From Mycolicibacterium xanthum (GTDB lineage: Bacteria > Actinomycetota > Actinomycetes > Mycobacteriales > Mycobacteriaceae), in NCBI RefSeq assembly GCF_019710635.1, contig NZ_JAIFZS010000047.1, positions 1 through 64,000 of the forward strand: 64,000 nt of DNA, read 5' to 3'. A model generated the notes under the pieces. That model worked only from the letters and a program-made list of their open reading frames with translations, was not told where the DNA came from and did no database searches. Below, piece after piece: positions 33,566-41,755 of this stretch (within the stretch, counting starts at the first letter, position 1; every line of letters starts with the position of its first letter). The position numbers and the translations under genes are program-made.

Positions 33566-35439
33566 CCGGCCTCGGGTTTCGCATCGATTCCGGATTCCTT
33601 GCGCTGCTGCGGCGTGATCGGTGTCGGCGCGTCGGTCAGCGGGTCGACGCCGCCGCCGGACTTGGGGAACGCGATCACCTCGCGGATCGAGTCCACCCCG
33701 GCCAGCAGCGCGACGATGCGGTCCCAGCCGAAGGCGATACCGCCGTGCGGGGGTGCGCCGAAGCTGAACGCGTCCAACAGGAATCCGAACTTGTCCTGGG
33801 CCTCGTCGTGGTCGATGCCCATCATCGCGAACACCCGCTCCTGCACCTCGCGGCGGTGGATACGGATCGACCCGCCGCCGATCTCGTTGCCGTTGCAGAC
33901 GATGTCGTAGGCGTTGGCCAGCGCCGAGCCCGGGTCGGTGTCGAAGGTGGCCTCCGATTCCGGCTGCGGGGAGGTGAACGCGTGGTGCACGGCGGTCCAG
34001 GCGCCGGAGCCGAGAACCACATCGCCGGCCGCGGTGACGTCGTCGGTCGCCTCGAACAGCGGCCAGTCCACCACCCAGGTGAACGCCCACTCGTCCGGGT
34101 CGATCAGGTCCAGGCGCTTGGCGATCTCGATGCGGGTGGCCCCCAGCAGTGCTCGGGCACCCTTGGCGGCGCCGGCCGCGAAGAAGACGCAATCCCCCGG
34201 ACCGGCGCCGACATGGGCCGCCAGACCGCCGCGCTCGGCGTCGGAAAGGTTCTTGGCGACCGGCCCGCCGAGTTCGCCGTCATCGCCGATCAGCACGTAG
34301 GCCAGGCCCTTGTGCCCGCGCTGCTTGGCGAACTCCTGCCAGCCGTCCAGTGTGCGCCGCGGCTGTGAGGCGCCGCCGGGCATGACGACGGCGCCGACGT
34401 AGGGCGCCTGGAACACCCGGAACGAGGTGTCGGCGAAGTAGTCGGTGCACTCGACCAACTCGACCCCGAAGCGCAGGTCGGGCTTGTCGGAGCCGAACCG
34501 GCGCATCGCCTCTTCATGGCCGATTCGTGGCAGCGGCAGGGGCAGGTCGTAGCCGATCAGCCCCCACAGCGCCTTGAGGATCTGCTCGGACACCGCGATG
34601 ACGTCGTCGGCCTCGACGAAGCTCATCTCCATGTCCAGCTGGGTGAACTCCGGCTGCCGGTCGGCGCGGAAATCCTCGTCGCGGTAGCACCGTGCGATCT
34701 GGTAGTAGCGCTCCATGCCCGCCACCATCAGCAGCTGCTTGAACAGCTGCGGGCTCTGTGGCAGCGCGTAGAACGTGCCGGGCCGCAGCCGCGCGGGCAC
34801 CAGGAAGTCGCGCGCCCCCTCCGGGGTGGAGCGGGTCAGGGTCGGCGTCTCGATCTCGACGAAGTCGTGCTCGGCGAGGACCCCGCGCGCGGCCGCGTTC
34901 ACCTTGGAACGCAGCCGGATCGCATGTCCCGGGCCCTCGCGGCGCAGATCCAGATAGCGGTGCTTGAGGCGGGCCTCCTCCCCGGCGGTCTCGTCGAGCT
35001 GGAACGGCAGCGGCGCGCTCTCCCCCAGCACCGTCAGCTCCGTCGCGTTGACCTCGATGCCGCCGGTGGGGATGTCGGGGTTCTCGTTGCCCTCGGGCCG
35101 GATCTCGACGACGCCGGTGACGGCGACACAGAACTCCGAGCGCAGCCGGTGCGCCCGGTCCAGCACGTCACCCTCGCGGAACACCACCTGCGCCACACTG
35201 GGCCCGTTTCCCGGGTCGCTGCGCTCCTGCCCTCCGGCGCCGTTTCCCGGGTCGCTGCGCTCCTGCCCTCCGGCGCCATTTCCCGGGTCGCTGCGCTCCT
35301 GCCCTCCGGTGCCGCCGTCGCGGAGGTCGATGAAGATGACGCCGCCGTGGTCACGACGGCGCGCCACCCACCCGGCCAGCGTCACCGTCTGGCCGGCATC
35401 GGCGGCGCGCAACGAACCGGCGGTGCGGGTGCGCAGCAC
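33562..35439 (-). CDS. aspS: Aspartyl-tRNA synthetase (Asp/Asx type) with tandem-repeat insertion
   Basis: A 625-residue bacterial-type AspRS: N-terminal OB anticodon-binding domain, class II catalytic core (QSPQLFKQLLMVAGMERYYQIARCYRDED, GIAFGWDRIVALLAG) and GAD insertion domain. A stretch of three near-identical 12-residue units (GGQERSDPGNGA type) interrupts the OB domain between IFIDLRD and AQVVFR, where M. tuberculosis has about four residues. Start GTG 35439 follows GAGGAG with good spacing; the frame extends 9 codons further without support. TAGACT on the minus strand (35477-35482) is a plausible -10. Most mycobacterial AspRS are non-discriminating and act with GatCAB. Confidence 0.95.
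   Translation of the reverse strand: MLRTRTAGSLRAADAGQTVTLAGWVARRRDHGGVIFIDLRDGGTGGQERSDPGNGAGGQERSDPGNGAGGQERSDPGNGPSVAQVVFREGDVLDRAHRLRSEFCVAVTGVVEIRPEGNENPDIPTGGIEVNATELTVLGESAPLPFQLDETAGEEARLKHRYLDLRREGPGHAIRLRSKVNAAARGVLAEHDFVEIETPTLTRSTPEGARDFLVPARLRPGTFYALPQSPQLFKQLLMVAGMERYYQIARCYRDEDFRADRQPEFTQLDMEMSFVEADDVIAVSEQILKALWGLIGYDLPLPLPRIGHEEAMRRFGSDKPDLRFGVELVECTDYFADTSFRVFQAPYVGAVVMPGGASQPRRTLDGWQEFAKQRGHKGLAYVLIGDDGELGGPVAKNLSDAERGGLAAHVGAGPGDCVFFAAGAAKGARALLGATRIEIAKRLDLIDPDEWAFTWVVDWPLFEATDDVTAAGDVVLGSGAWTAVHHAFTSPQPESEATFDTDPGSALANAYDIVCNGNEIGGGSIRIHRREVQERVFAMMGIDHDEAQDKFGFLLDAFSFGAPPHGGIAFGWDRIVALLAGVDSIREVIAFPKSGGGVDPLTDAPTPITPQQRKESGIDAKPEAG
35205..35312 (-). repeat. Three tandem 36-bp units inside aspS
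   Basis: Units 35205-35240, 35241-35276 and 35277-35312 differ by only one or two bases (plus-strand unit begins CGTTTCCCGGGTCGCTGCGC). Being a multiple of three, the array keeps the aspS frame and adds 36 residues to a loop of the OB domain. There are no spacers, so it is a direct tandem repeat. Confidence 0.92.
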
Positions 35440-35552
35440 GAAGTACTCCTCGAGGTCGGGTGTCAAACGACTGCTCAGTCTAAGGGGCGGCGGGGAACGC
35501 CCCGACCAGACAGCTATCGTGATCTGTCTACTCCTGTGACGGAAGGGGCTTG

Positions 35553-36053
35553 ATGGCCGAGCGATACCCCTGCCGGCGGGTGGGCCTGGATTTCCCCGAC
35601 CGCGCCCCGTACCGCTTCGTGAGCACCGTCGACCTGGCCATCACGCCCGAGCAGTTGTTCGATGTCCTTGCCGACGAGACGTCCTGGCCGCGCTGGGCCA
35701 GCGTCATCACCGAAGTCACCTGGACCAGCCCCGAGCCGCGGGGCGTGGGCACCACCCGCACGGTGGACATGCGCGGCGGCATCACCGGCGACGAGGAGTT
35801 CCTGGCGTGGGAACCGTTCACCCGGATGGCGTTTCGCTTCAACGAGTCGACCACCAACAGCATTTCGGCGTTCGCCGAGGACTACCGCGTCGAGCCCACC
35901 GCCACCGGCTGCCACCTGACCTGGATCATGGCCCTCGAACCCAACGGCCCGGCCGGCCGGATCGGATTGTTCGCCGGCCGACCGGCGATGGGTTGGCTGT
36001 TCCAGCGCTTCCTGCACAATCTGCGCCGCTATACCGATGAGCGCTACGCCTGA
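35553..36053 (+). CDS. SRPBCC family protein (START/Bet v 1 fold)
   Basis: A 166-residue polyketide-cyclase/SRPBCC-like protein with the usual pattern VSTVDLAITPEQLFDVLADETSWPRWASVITEVTW at the start, the central GVGTTRTVDMRGGITGDEEFLAWEP and a C-terminal long helix (WLFQRFLHNLRRYTDERYA) that closes the ligand cavity. It probably binds a small hydrophobic ligand; no activity can be assigned. ATG 35553 has GGAAGGGG upstream. It is divergent from aspS; TATCGT at 35515-35520 is a possible -10. Confidence 0.82.
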   Translation: MAERYPCRRVGLDFPDRAPYRFVSTVDLAITPEQLFDVLADETSWPRWASVITEVTWTSPEPRGVGTTRTVDMRGGITGDEEFLAWEPFTRMAFRFNESTTNSISAFAEDYRVEPTATGCHLTWIMALEPNGPAGRIGLFAGRPAMGWLFQRFLHNLRRYTDERYA

Positions 36054-36147
36054 GGCCCCGGATCACAGGAAACACATTCGGCACCGGCGCGCACCGCAGG
36101 GGTTTATGGTGACCTTCTAGCGGCAGGCCTGGCGTCGGGGTGGGCGG

Positions 36148-39100
36148 ATGGGTGAGCAATCGAAACGGTGTCCGTCCTGCGGCACCGAACCGAGAGCGGG
36201 TGCGCGCTTCTGCGACGGCTGCGGAGCGCAGCTCGTACCCCAGGTCGCCGAATACAAGCAGGTGACCGTGCTGTTCGCCGACGTCACGCATTCGATGGAC
36301 ATCGCCGCGGAGGTCGGCCCCGAACGGCTTCGCGAGATCATGTCCGAGCTGATGGACCGATCGACGACGGTGATCCGCCGCTACGGCGGAACGGTCGACA
36401 AGTTCATCGGCGACGGTGTGATGGCGCTGTTCGGCGCCCCGGTGGCACTCGAGGACCACGCGGTGCGCGCTTGCCTGGCCGCAATGGACATCCAGGCCGA
36501 GGCGCACCGCCTCGGCGACAGCTTCACCGCCAGCGACGGCATCGACTTCAAGGTGCGTGTCGGGCTCAACTCGGGAGAGGTGATCGCGGGCGAGATCGGC
36601 TCCAGCCCAATGGCTTACACGGTGATCGGCGAGCAGGTCGGGTTGGCACAGCGAATGGAGTCGGCCGCGCCACCCGGCGGGGTGATGCTCAGCGCGACCA
36701 CCGCGCGACTCGTCGAACACGCCATGCGGCTCAGCGATCGGCAATGGGTCCGGATCAAGGGCGCCGAGCAGCCGGTTCCGGCGTACCGGTTGCTCGCGAT
36801 CGTCGACCGGCACGGATCACCGCCCAGCCAGGCCGATCTCATCGGCCGCGAGACCGAGATCGGCGAGGTCACGTGCGCACTCGACCGCGCCATCGCCGGA
36901 AACGGCGGTGTGCTCGCGGTGTCCGGCCCCCCGGGCATCGGCAAGAGCCGGATCGCCCGTGAGATCGCGGCAACGGCGAGCCGGCGCGGTGTGGACGTGT
37001 TCTGGGCCTACTGCCAATCCCACACCCGGGATGTCCCGTTCCGCGCCGCGACGGAGCTGATGCGTTCGGTGTTCGGGGTGGCCGGGCAATCTCCCGAGCG
37101 GGCTCGCGCGGGGATCAGATCGGCGCTGGTGGGCGCCGATCCGCAGGATCTGCTGCTCCTCGACGATCTGCTCGAGATCGGTGACGGACTGGCCCCGGTC
37201 GGCGACATCGACCCCGACGCCAGGCGGCGACGCCTGATCACCCTGCTGGATTCCGCACTGCTGGCGCGCCGCGAACCGGCCGTCTACGTCATCGAGGACG
37301 CCCACTGGATCGACCCGGTCAGCGAGGCGATGCTCACCGAGTTCGTCGCCGCGGTGCCCCGGGCAGCGGCGCTGGTCCTGGTCACCCACCGGCCGGAGTA
37401 CGTGGGACCGCTGGTCGCCGCGGCCGCGCCGATCCGTCTGGCCCCGCTCGGCGATGCCGAGTCGACCGCGCTGACCGAGCGACTGGTGGGCACCGACGCA
37501 TCGGTCGCCGCGATCACCCGGCGGATCGCCGATCGCGCCGCGGGCAATCCCTTCTTCATCGAGGAGATGGTCCGCGACCTCGCCGAACGCGACGTGCTCC
37601 GCGGCGCACGCGGTGCCTACACCTGTTCGGGAACCGCCGATGTCGCGGTGCCGGCCACCGTGCAGGCCGCCATCGCGGCGCGCATCGACCGCCTCGGCGC
37701 GGCCGCGAAACAGAGCCTGAGCGCCGCGGCGGTGATCGGCTCACCGTTTTCCCGCGACCTGCTCTGCGCGGTCGTCGACGACGTGGCGCTGGCGGAACTG
37801 ACCGCGGCGGAACTCATCGCCCAGGTCGACGCCGACCCCGTCCGGTATGCCTTTCGGCACCCGCTGATGCAGGCGGTTGCCTACGAATCGCAACTCCGCT
37901 CGGGTCGTGCCCGGCTGCATCGCGCCATCGCAGCCGCGATCGAGCGCGCTGCGACGGACGGCACCGACGCGGAGGCCGCGGTGATCGCCAACCATCTGGA
38001 AGCCGCCGGCGATCTGGCCGACGCGTTCGGCTGGCACATGCGCGCCGGCACCTGGTCGACCCATCGCGACATCGCCGCGGCCCGGGTGAGTTGGCTGCGC
38101 GCCGCCGCGGTGGCCGACCGCCTCGCACCCGACGTTCCCGGTCGATCGGCGATGCGGATCGCCCCCCGCACCCTGCTCGCCGCGACGATCTGGCGGGTCG
38201 GCGGCGAGATCGAAGACGTCGGATTCAACGAGCTGCGCGCACTGACCACCGAGGCGGGCGACAAGCGATCGCTGGCGATCGCGATGGCCGGACTGGTCCA
38301 GATGCTCAACTTCCACGGCCGTTACGCCGAGGCGTCGTGGCTGGCATCCGAACAGGTGCACCTGCTGGACGCCATCGCCGATCCGGAGCTGTCGGTGGCC
38401 CTGATCCCCACGGTCGCCAGCATCGCCAAGTGGGATGCCGGCGAGATGTCGGACGCCCTGTACCTCGCGCAGCGCGGCATCGACGAGTCGGGCGGGGATC
38501 CGACGATGGGAAACCTGATCGTCGGGTGCCCACTGGCGATGGCACTGGTCATGCGGGCCTCCACGCGGTGCTGTCTGGGCATCGCGGGCTGGCGCGAGGA
38601 TTTCGACGAAGCGCTGCGGATCGCGCGCACGGTGGACAAGTTCACGTACTCGACGGTGGTCATGTTCAAGTACATCGCGATCATGAACTGGGCCCTGACC
38701 CCCGACGAGCAGGCGCTGCGCGACACCGAGGAGGCACTTCACATCGCCCGTCAGTTCGGCGACAACTTCCTGCTCACCAACGCCGAGTTCACCTACGGTT
38801 TCGTGTTGGTGCGGCGCACCGACACCGATCGCGAGCTGGGCTTTCAACTGCTGACCCGGTCACGGCAGGTTGCCCTCGAACATCGCTACACGATCATCGC
38901 GGCCTGGTGCGTCGACCTCGAATTCGCCACCGAGGCGATCCGGACGGGCGATTTCGACACCGCGGTCGAGCTCAGCCGACGCGTCGTCGACGAAGAGATT
39001 CACCGCGGCGAGGGGATCAACCGCGGGTGGTCCACATCGGTGCTCGTCGAGGCCCTTCTCGGCCGTCGCCGGGACGGCGACCTGGCGGAGGCCAGGGCGG

Positions 39101-39297
39101 CGATCGACCGATTGGCGGCAACCCCGACCGAGCCGGTGTTCCTCTATCACGAGCTCCCGCTGCTGCGACTCGAGGCGCTGATGGCCATGGCGAGCGGCGA
39201 CGAAGACGGCTACGCAGCCTTCAAGGACCGGTACCGCGCCCGCGCGGCGGAGACCGGATTCGACGGCCACATCGAGCTGGTGCGCTCGATGCCCTAG
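36148..39297 (+). CDS. Zinc-ribbon class III cyclase fused to AAA/STAND ATPase and helical repeats
   Basis: A 1049-residue regulator. Order: zinc ribbon (C8, C11, C22, C25), class III cyclase domain (residues ~35-190), ATPase with Walker A GPPGIGKSR (~262) and Walker B VYVIEDAHWID (~380), then helical TPR-like repeats to the C-terminus. In the cyclase, metal residues D45 and D89 and K85 are kept, and T158 in YTVIG fits the class IIIb pattern. The transition-state asparagine expected in GD-x-VN is G165 (IGEQVGLAQR), although R169 remains. Catalysis is therefore doubtful and the domain may only sense nucleotide. No LuxR domain is present. The stop shares CTAG with the convergent esterase. Confidence 0.88.
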   Translation: MGEQSKRCPSCGTEPRAGARFCDGCGAQLVPQVAEYKQVTVLFADVTHSMDIAAEVGPERLREIMSELMDRSTTVIRRYGGTVDKFIGDGVMALFGAPVALEDHAVRACLAAMDIQAEAHRLGDSFTASDGIDFKVRVGLNSGEVIAGEIGSSPMAYTVIGEQVGLAQRMESAAPPGGVMLSATTARLVEHAMRLSDRQWVRIKGAEQPVPAYRLLAIVDRHGSPPSQADLIGRETEIGEVTCALDRAIAGNGGVLAVSGPPGIGKSRIAREIAATASRRGVDVFWAYCQSHTRDVPFRAATELMRSVFGVAGQSPERARAGIRSALVGADPQDLLLLDDLLEIGDGLAPVGDIDPDARRRRLITLLDSALLARREPAVYVIEDAHWIDPVSEAMLTEFVAAVPRAAALVLVTHRPEYVGPLVAAAAPIRLAPLGDAESTALTERLVGTDASVAAITRRIADRAAGNPFFIEEMVRDLAERDVLRGARGAYTCSGTADVAVPATVQAAIAARIDRLGAAAKQSLSAAAVIGSPFSRDLLCAVVDDVALAELTAAELIAQVDADPVRYAFRHPLMQAVAYESQLRSGRARLHRAIAAAIERAATDGTDAEAAVIANHLEAAGDLADAFGWHMRAGTWSTHRDIAAARVSWLRAAAVADRLAPDVPGRSAMRIAPRTLLAATIWRVGGEIEDVGFNELRALTTEAGDKRSLAIAMAGLVQMLNFHGRYAEASWLASEQVHLLDAIADPELSVALIPTVASIAKWDAGEMSDALYLAQRGIDESGGDPTMGNLIVGCPLAMALVMRASTRCCLGIAGWREDFDEALRIARTVDKFTYSTVVMFKYIAIMNWALTPDEQALRDTEEALHIARQFGDNFLLTNAEFTYGFVLVRRTDTDRELGFQLLTRSRQVALEHRYTIIAAWCVDLEFATEAIRTGDFDTAVELSRRVVDEEIHRGEGINRGWSTSVLVEALLGRRRDGDLAEARAAIDRLAATPTEPVFLYHELPLLRLEALMAMASGDEDGYAAFKDRYRARAAETGFDGHIELVRSMP

Positions 39298-40778
39298 TAC
39301 ACCGCCGACCAGGCCGAGCGGCGCGGCCCGTCGGGGTCGCCGGCCATCACGTCGCGGGTCGAGGTGATCAGCCGGGTCAGCCGCTCGCCGGTGTCGTAGC
39401 GGGGCCAGTGCGCCTCGTCCACACCGCCGGGATGCGCGAAGTCCAACCAGGCCCGCTGCATCCGCCGCCCGACCGCCGGCTGGAACCGGCGGCCCAGCGG
39501 GTGCAGCTTGCGCCCGATGAACGACGCGTAGCTGTGCTGGACGTGCACGATCTCGCTGCCGTGGGTGGCGCCCAGTCCGAGCATGCGCAAGCTCAACCCG
39601 AAGTGGTCGAAGCGGTACATCCGGGTCGGGGCCAGGGCGCTGTAGGCGTCGGCGAACGCCCAGGTGGGCCCCCCGAACATCACATCGGAGCCGACGGCGA
39701 TCAGCGCCCTGCGCCGGGGGAAGTCCGGATAGGCCTGCAGCACAGCCTCTTTGGCCTCCGGCGCGACCCGGTCGAAGTAGGCGTCGATCGAGGTCCTGGT
39801 GGTCGGCAGCATCGGCGGCTTGGTCCAGGCGAACATCGAGGCCTCGTGGCTGTTGGTGCCGATGGTCAGCGGGACGCGGGCCAGCGATCCCGCCCTCGCG
39901 GCGTCCACCGGATGGTGCGGCAGCAGCTCGGTGCCGTGGGTGAGGCCGTACGCCAGCGTCGGTGTGGTGGCGGCGCTCTTGAGCTGGATCATTCCCGCGG
40001 CGCGCCTCAGCTGCCGTTGCGGCAGCGACTTGACCTCGCCGACGCCGACGTCGAGGCGCCGCAGGAAGTCATGGGCGCGCGCGGCCCGGACGTCGCGGTC
40101 GGCGATCAGCGGCAATGCCGGGCTCTGCGCGATCGCGCGGTGGAACAGTCCGCGCGCCGCCGGGCTGGCCAGCAGGGCCAGCACCGAGGTGCCGCCCGCG
40201 GACTCGCCGAACACGGTGACCTGATCGGGATCACCGCCGAAGGACGCGATGTTGTCGCGCACCCAGCGCAACGCCTCGATCTGATCGCGCAACGCCAGGT
40301 TGTCGTCGAAGCCGGCACCGAGGTCGCCCAGCTCGAGACCGCCGAACACCCCGATCCGGTAGGTGATGTTCACCACCACGACGTCACCGTTGGCGGCCAG
40401 CCGGGAACCGTTGTACAGCTGGAACTGACCCGCGCCGTAGACGAACGCACCACCGGGAATCCACACCATCACCGGCAGTGCGGCGGTGACATCCGGCGAC
40501 CAGACCGTCAGCGTCAGGCACGCCTCGTCGCGCACCTTGGGATCGTCGCGGCCCCCACCGACGAACGACTTGGTCTGCGGCGGCAACGGGCCGTGCTCGC
40601 GCGCGTCGCGCACCCCCGACCAGGGCTTGAGCGGTTCGGGCGCCAGGAACCGGCGCGCCCCGACCGGCTGTTCGGCGTAGGCCACGCCGCGCCAGACCCC
40701 GACCCCACCCTCGGTGTCCCCGCGCAGCGCACCCGCACGGGTGTGTACGACGGTCGAATGTCCGGCGACGACGGCCAC
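39294..40778 (-). CDS. Type-B carboxylesterase/lipase family hydrolase
   Basis: A 494-residue alpha/beta hydrolase of the carboxylesterase type B (cholinesterase-like) family. The nucleophile serine is S193 in VTVFGESAGGTSVLALL, the oxyanion motif is PVMVWIPGGAFVYGAG, the acid residue lies near IGTNSHEASMF and the histidine near GATHGSEIVHV. There is no signal peptide, so it is probably cytosolic. I start at GTG 40778, with AGGA about 9 bases upstream; a TTG seven codons earlier is less likely. Divergent from the YpfJ-type gene and convergent with the cyclase gene. Substrate unknown. Confidence 0.88.
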   Translation of the reverse strand: MAVVAGHSTVVHTRAGALRGDTEGGVGVWRGVAYAEQPVGARRFLAPEPLKPWSGVRDAREHGPLPPQTKSFVGGGRDDPKVRDEACLTLTVWSPDVTAALPVMVWIPGGAFVYGAGQFQLYNGSRLAANGDVVVVNITYRIGVFGGLELGDLGAGFDDNLALRDQIEALRWVRDNIASFGGDPDQVTVFGESAGGTSVLALLASPAARGLFHRAIAQSPALPLIADRDVRAARAHDFLRRLDVGVGEVKSLPQRQLRRAAGMIQLKSAATTPTLAYGLTHGTELLPHHPVDAARAGSLARVPLTIGTNSHEASMFAWTKPPMLPTTRTSIDAYFDRVAPEAKEAVLQAYPDFPRRRALIAVGSDVMFGGPTWAFADAYSALAPTRMYRFDHFGLSLRMLGLGATHGSEIVHVQHSYASFIGRKLHPLGRRFQPAVGRRMQRAWLDFAHPGGVDEAHWPRYDTGERLTRLITSTRDVMAGDPDGPRRSAWSAVY

Positions 40779-40864
40779 GAACCAAATCCTAGTGTGCAAA
40801 GCTGGAGCAGCCTGGATGCAGGCCCGGCGGTGAAGCGGGCTCGGTTGTGAGATGAGGTAGCACG

Positions 40865-41755
40865 ATGACCTTCAACGAGGGCATGCAGATCGACACCAGC
40901 ACCACGTCCTCCAGCGGCGGCCGGGGACCGGGGCGCGGTATCGCGATCGGCGGCGGGCTGGGCGGCCTGATCATCGTGGTGGTGGCGCTGTTCCTGGGCG
41001 TGGACCCCAGCACGGTGATCCCCCAGCAGCAGACACCGATCGGCACCGAGGATGTCGACGCCGGCGGCTTCGACCTGAGTCAGTGCAAGACCGGCGAGGA
41101 TGCCAACGAGATCGTGCAGTGCCGGGTGGTCGCGACGGGCAACTCGGTGGACGGTGTCTGGGGGCAGCTGATGCCCGGCTACATCCGGCCGCACATCCAG
41201 CTGTTCAGTGGGCGGACCAACACCGGGTGCGGCCCAGCGACCAGCGACGTCGGCCCGTTCTACTGTCCGGTGGACCAGACCGCGTACTTCGACACCGATT
41301 TCTTCCAGGTCCTGGTCGACCAATTCGGTTCCAGCGGTGGGCCGCTCGCGCAGGAGTACGTGGTGGCCCACGAGTTCGGTCACCACGTGCAGAACCTCGA
41401 GGGCGTGCTGGGCCGCGCCCAGCGGGACCCGACCGGCGCCAGCGGCGCCGGCGTGCGCACCGAGCTGCAGGCCGACTGCTACGCCGGGGTGTGGGCGCAC
41501 TACGCCTCGATCACCAGGCAGGAGAGCACCGGCGTTCCGTTTCTGGAGCCGTTGAGCGACAGGGACATCGCCGACGCACTCTCGGCCGCCTCTTCGGTCG
41601 GCGACGACCGCATCCAGGAGGCCGCCACCGGCCGGGTCAATCCGGAGTCCTGGACCCACGGTTCGTCCGAGCAGCGCCAGAAGTGGTTCACCATCGGCTA
41701 CCAGACCGGCGATCCGGCCCAGTGCAACACCTTCGCCGCCGCTGACCTTGGCTAG
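40865..41755 (+). CDS. Neutral zinc metallopeptidase, YpfJ/KPN_02809 family (Rv2575-like)
   Basis: A 296-residue membrane-anchored metallopeptidase. A short cytoplasmic Gly/Ser-rich part is followed by a single helix (IAIGGGLGGLIIVVVALFLG, residues ~30-50) and an extracytoplasmic catalytic domain. The zinc site is H169-E170-x-x-H173 in VVAHEFGHHVQN, with a downstream ELQADCYAGVWAHYA supplying the further ligand. The cysteines around CPVDQTAYFDTDF and in ADCYAG suggest disulphides. Family members are annotated as neutral zinc peptidases with poorly known substrates. The stop overlaps the start of the next gene by 8 bases. Confidence 0.9.
   Translation: MTFNEGMQIDTSTTSSSGGRGPGRGIAIGGGLGGLIIVVVALFLGVDPSTVIPQQQTPIGTEDVDAGGFDLSQCKTGEDANEIVQCRVVATGNSVDGVWGQLMPGYIRPHIQLFSGRTNTGCGPATSDVGPFYCPVDQTAYFDTDFFQVLVDQFGSSGGPLAQEYVVAHEFGHHVQNLEGVLGRAQRDPTGASGAGVRTELQADCYAGVWAHYASITRQESTGVPFLEPLSDRDIADALSAASSVGDDRIQEAATGRVNPESWTHGSSEQRQKWFTIGYQTGDPAQCNTFAAADLG

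Noticed and set aside
35205..35312. Possible short CRISPR array
   Set aside because: The three 36-bp units are directly adjacent with no spacers and keep the aspS reading frame.
35467..35552. T-box riboswitch ahead of aspS
   Set aside because: The gap to the divergent gene is only about 110 bases, no T-box sequence is visible, and a short GGGGCG/CGCCCC hairpin alone is not enough.
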